A stretch of 64,000 nt of DNA from UBA7672 sp041166025 (GTDB lineage: Bacteria > Pseudomonadota > Alphaproteobacteria > Caulobacterales > Hyphomonadaceae): positions 1 through 64,000 of the forward strand of contig JBEAMJ010000015.1 of the NCBI GenBank assembly GCA_041166025.1. The letters run 5' to 3'. Below, in pieces: positions 62,316-64,000 of the stretch (position 1 is the stretch's first letter; every line of letters begins with the position of its first letter). The notes under the pieces are model-generated. The model was not told the DNA's origin. It did no database searches and worked only from the letters and a program-made list of their open reading frames with translations. Made by a program: the position numbers and the translations under genes.

Positions 62316-63698
62316 CTAGCTGTTCGCAGGGCGCAAATGTCGCCGCGCGAGTTCGATGAGAATGATGAGAACGAGCGACAGGCCGACCAGCGGAAACACG
62401 ACGCCAAGCGCCACGGTAGCCCAGATCACTGGCGCCGGCGTTCGCACATGGGGTCCAGGGATGGGGCCGGCCAGGCGCGAACCGGGACGCCGCTTCCACA
62501 ACATGACGAGTCCGAACAGCACCGACGCAATCAGGATCAGGCAGCTTCCTGCCATGAACAGCTGGTTCGCGAGGCCGAACTGCTTGCCGACATGTGTCTG
62601 GACGCCGAACTCGACGACCTTGCCCAGCGGCGAATAGCGCGACCACGAGATGTCATCGACGATCGCGCCATCCGACGGATTCACATAGACGGTCCGCTGC
62701 CCCTCCGCCTTTGCGGGCGTGTAGGACAGTGTGTAGACCTCGCCAGCGGCTGTTGGATAGAACACCTTCAAGGTGTCCCCAGTCATGTTGCGCTTTGCCG
62801 CCTCGATCAGCACCTGGTCGATCGCAATGGTGTGTGGGGCGGCAAACACGGTCGGATAGGCGGAATTGCGCACTGACCAGGGCAGGTCGTGATTGTCGCG
62901 GCGCGCCTCCCCTGCGCGATGGGCTGCATGAGGGTCAGGTGCAGATGGAGCGGCGTGAAAATTCGGGGTGGGCGCCATGACTGGCGCCAGCGCGTCCATC
63001 GTACCCATGCTGGCAAGCGTTCCACCCCAGAAGCTGGACCACGGCAATCCGGTCAGGATGAGGAAGGCCACGACCGGAGCATTCCACGCCGCGGGCACGG
63101 AATGGAGTTCGCGCCAGAAGGATCGACCCTTCGCCGAAAGGCGTGGCGCCAGCACCCCGGCGCGTCGATGTCGTCTTGGCCACCAGAGAAACAGGCCGGT
63201 GACGAGAAGCACGAACGTCCAGCAGGCAGCAAACTCGACGAGATAGTCCCCGGCGGGCCCGACCATCAGGTCGCCGTGCAGGCGCACCAGCACCTCGCCC
63301 AGCGAATGCCCGGTCGGCCTGCTGCCGATGATCTCCGCAGTGTACGGGTCGACGTATGTGGTGACACTCTCTCCGCTGGAAGTTGTCAGACCCCATGCGG
63401 CCGAGCGGTCAGGTGCGGCAGGCCCCATGTACTGGAGCAGTTTCGCATCCGGATAGGCAGTGCGGACGGCGGCTTCCTGTGCGCCAACAGATTGCAGCGA
63501 CTGCTGCGGCGTCACCACGCGCAGGTTGCGATCGAGCATCACGCTCAGTTCGTCATCGAACAGATAGAGCAGGCCGGTGAAGGCCAGAATGAGAACGAAG
63601 GGGGCAACGGCAAGCCCAGCATAGAAATGCCAGCGCCAGATTCGCCGATAGAGGCCGCCCGACTGGGCGGCCTCGCTTTCATCGCTGGTGATGGCCAA
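62316..63698 (-). CDS. PepSY domain-containing membrane protein
   Basis: Protein of 460 residues with about four membrane helices: WHFYAGLAVAPFVLILAFTG near 24-43, CWTFVLLVTGLFLWW, FMAGSCLILIASVLF and VIWATVALGVVFPLVG. PepSY-type periplasmic segments lie between (LQSVGAQEAAVRTAYPDAK). A His-rich stretch is seen near 255-275 (HAAPSAPDPHAAHRAGE), possibly a metal-binding loop. Such proteins accompany TonB receptors for iron or copper. The TonB receptor gene ends 11 bases upstream on the same strand, so they are one operon. Confidence 0.85.
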   Translation of the reverse strand: MAITSDESEAAQSGGLYRRIWRWHFYAGLAVAPFVLILAFTGLLYLFDDELSVMLDRNLRVVTPQQSLQSVGAQEAAVRTAYPDAKLLQYMGPAAPDRSAAWGLTTSSGESVTTYVDPYTAEIIGSRPTGHSLGEVLVRLHGDLMVGPAGDYLVEFAACWTFVLLVTGLFLWWPRRHRRAGVLAPRLSAKGRSFWRELHSVPAAWNAPVVAFLILTGLPWSSFWGGTLASMGTMDALAPVMAPTPNFHAAPSAPDPHAAHRAGEARRDNHDLPWSVRNSAYPTVFAAPHTIAIDQVLIEAAKRNMTGDTLKVFYPTAAGEVYTLSYTPAKAEGQRTVYVNPSDGAIVDDISWSRYSPLGKVVEFGVQTHVGKQFGLANQLFMAGSCLILIASVLFGLVMLWKRRPGSRLAGPIPGPHVRTPAPVIWATVALGVVFPLVGLSLVLIILIELARRHLRPANS

Positions 63699-63709
63699 AG
63701 CCGGCTCCT

Positions 63710-64000
63710 CTAGAAGTCAGCTGTCAGTCTCAGGCTGGCCTGCAAAGGCTCGCCCGGGAAAACTGAGAAATCGTTGAACTCCCTGGTGTAGTAGGTCTCG
63801 TCCGTGACGTTGGTGATGGACAGGTCGAGACGCGCGGCGCCGAAGTCGTAGGTGGCGCCGAGATCCAGCGTCGTATAGGCGGGCAGTGTCACATCGTTCG
63901 CAAGCAGACCCGGGAAGACTGTGACGCCGGCGCTGTCGCTGAAGGCGCGATCCCCGACGTGGTTGATCCCGGCGCGGAGCTCGACGGGCAGTGCGGGCAG
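63710..64000 (-). CDS. TonB-dependent receptor, C-terminal part (cut by window edge)
   Basis: The frame enters from the right edge and stops at 63710. The last strands read AYTTLDLGATYDFGAARLD, ITNVTDETYYTREF and FPGEPLQASLRLTADF, with the terminal Phe typical of outer-membrane barrels and the family motif TNVTDETYY. It probably belongs to a siderophore or metal receptor partnered with the PepSY protein. The N-terminal two thirds lie outside. Confidence 0.8.
   Translation of the reverse strand: MPALPVELRAGINHVGDRAFSDSAGVTVFPGLLANDVTLPAYTTLDLGATYDFGAARLDLSITNVTDETYYTREFNDFSVFPGEPLQASLRLTADF

Noticed and set aside
1..64000. CRISPR arrays, rRNA genes, prophage
   Set aside because: No evenly spaced direct repeats, rRNA-like sequence or phage structural genes were seen.

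Overview
The window comes from a GC-rich Gram-negative bacterium, most likely an alphaproteobacterium of the sphingomonad, caulobacter or hyphomonad type. The evidence is TonB-dependent receptors, a GPH-type transporter, an ECF sigma/Ser-Thr kinase pair, many 4-base start/stop overlaps, and GTG/TTG starts. Genus cannot be read from the sequence. No rRNA, CRISPR or phage is seen. Mobile remnants sit at the left edge (IS630-type) and near 59 kb (IS3-type).

Region A (0.3-11.2 kb) is a peptide and amino-acid breakdown set: amidase, EthD-like protein, DmpA-type aminopeptidase, M1 aminopeptidase, class III aminotransferase, enolase-superfamily dipeptide epimerase, asparaginase and an epoxide-hydrolase-like enzyme.

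Region B (11.7-26.5 kb) is an acyl-CoA catabolic regulon. It holds an extended SDR, a PF10118 protein, a cupin dioxygenase-like protein, a zinc ADH, two alpha/beta hydrolases, an acyl-CoA ligase, a TonB receptor, a TetR regulator, thiolase, enoyl-CoA hydratase, MaoC, an SDR and an MFS permease. All three divergent promoters carry the same 18-bp palindrome ACTGAAC-N4-GTTYAGT, presumably the TetR operator.

Region C (27.0-32.7 kb) is a compact selenocysteine island: selA, selB, tRNA-Sec (anticodon TCA), a thioredoxin-domain protein, and a small UGSC-type selenoprotein whose Sec codon is an in-frame TGA at 32491-32493, followed by a hairpin. No selD is in the window.

Region D (32.9-51.8 kb) is a large D-peptide uptake and degradation locus. 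The leftward operon encodes a peptide-binding protein, a serine hydrolase, an alpha/beta hydrolase, an M81 (MlrC-type) peptidase, DgcN and DgcA. The rightward operon encodes an N-acyl-D-amino-acid deacylase, a four-gene Opp/Dpp ABC transporter and an XRE-cupin regulator. A third operon holds a CocE-type hydrolase and a membrane serine hydrolase. The element GTTTCC-N4-GGAAAC lies at the central divergent promoter and upstream of the third operon, tying them into one probable regulon. A DUF885 protein lies between regions C and D.

Region E (52-64 kb) holds a HipA remnant, an ECF sigma factor with its own candidate promoter, a TPR-type Ser/Thr kinase, a beta-propeller amidohydrolase, an IS3 remnant, an Asp/Asn hydroxylase-like gene, a TonB receptor remnant, and a probable metal-uptake set (CxCC BNR lipoprotein, TlpA, PepSY membrane protein, TonB receptor end).
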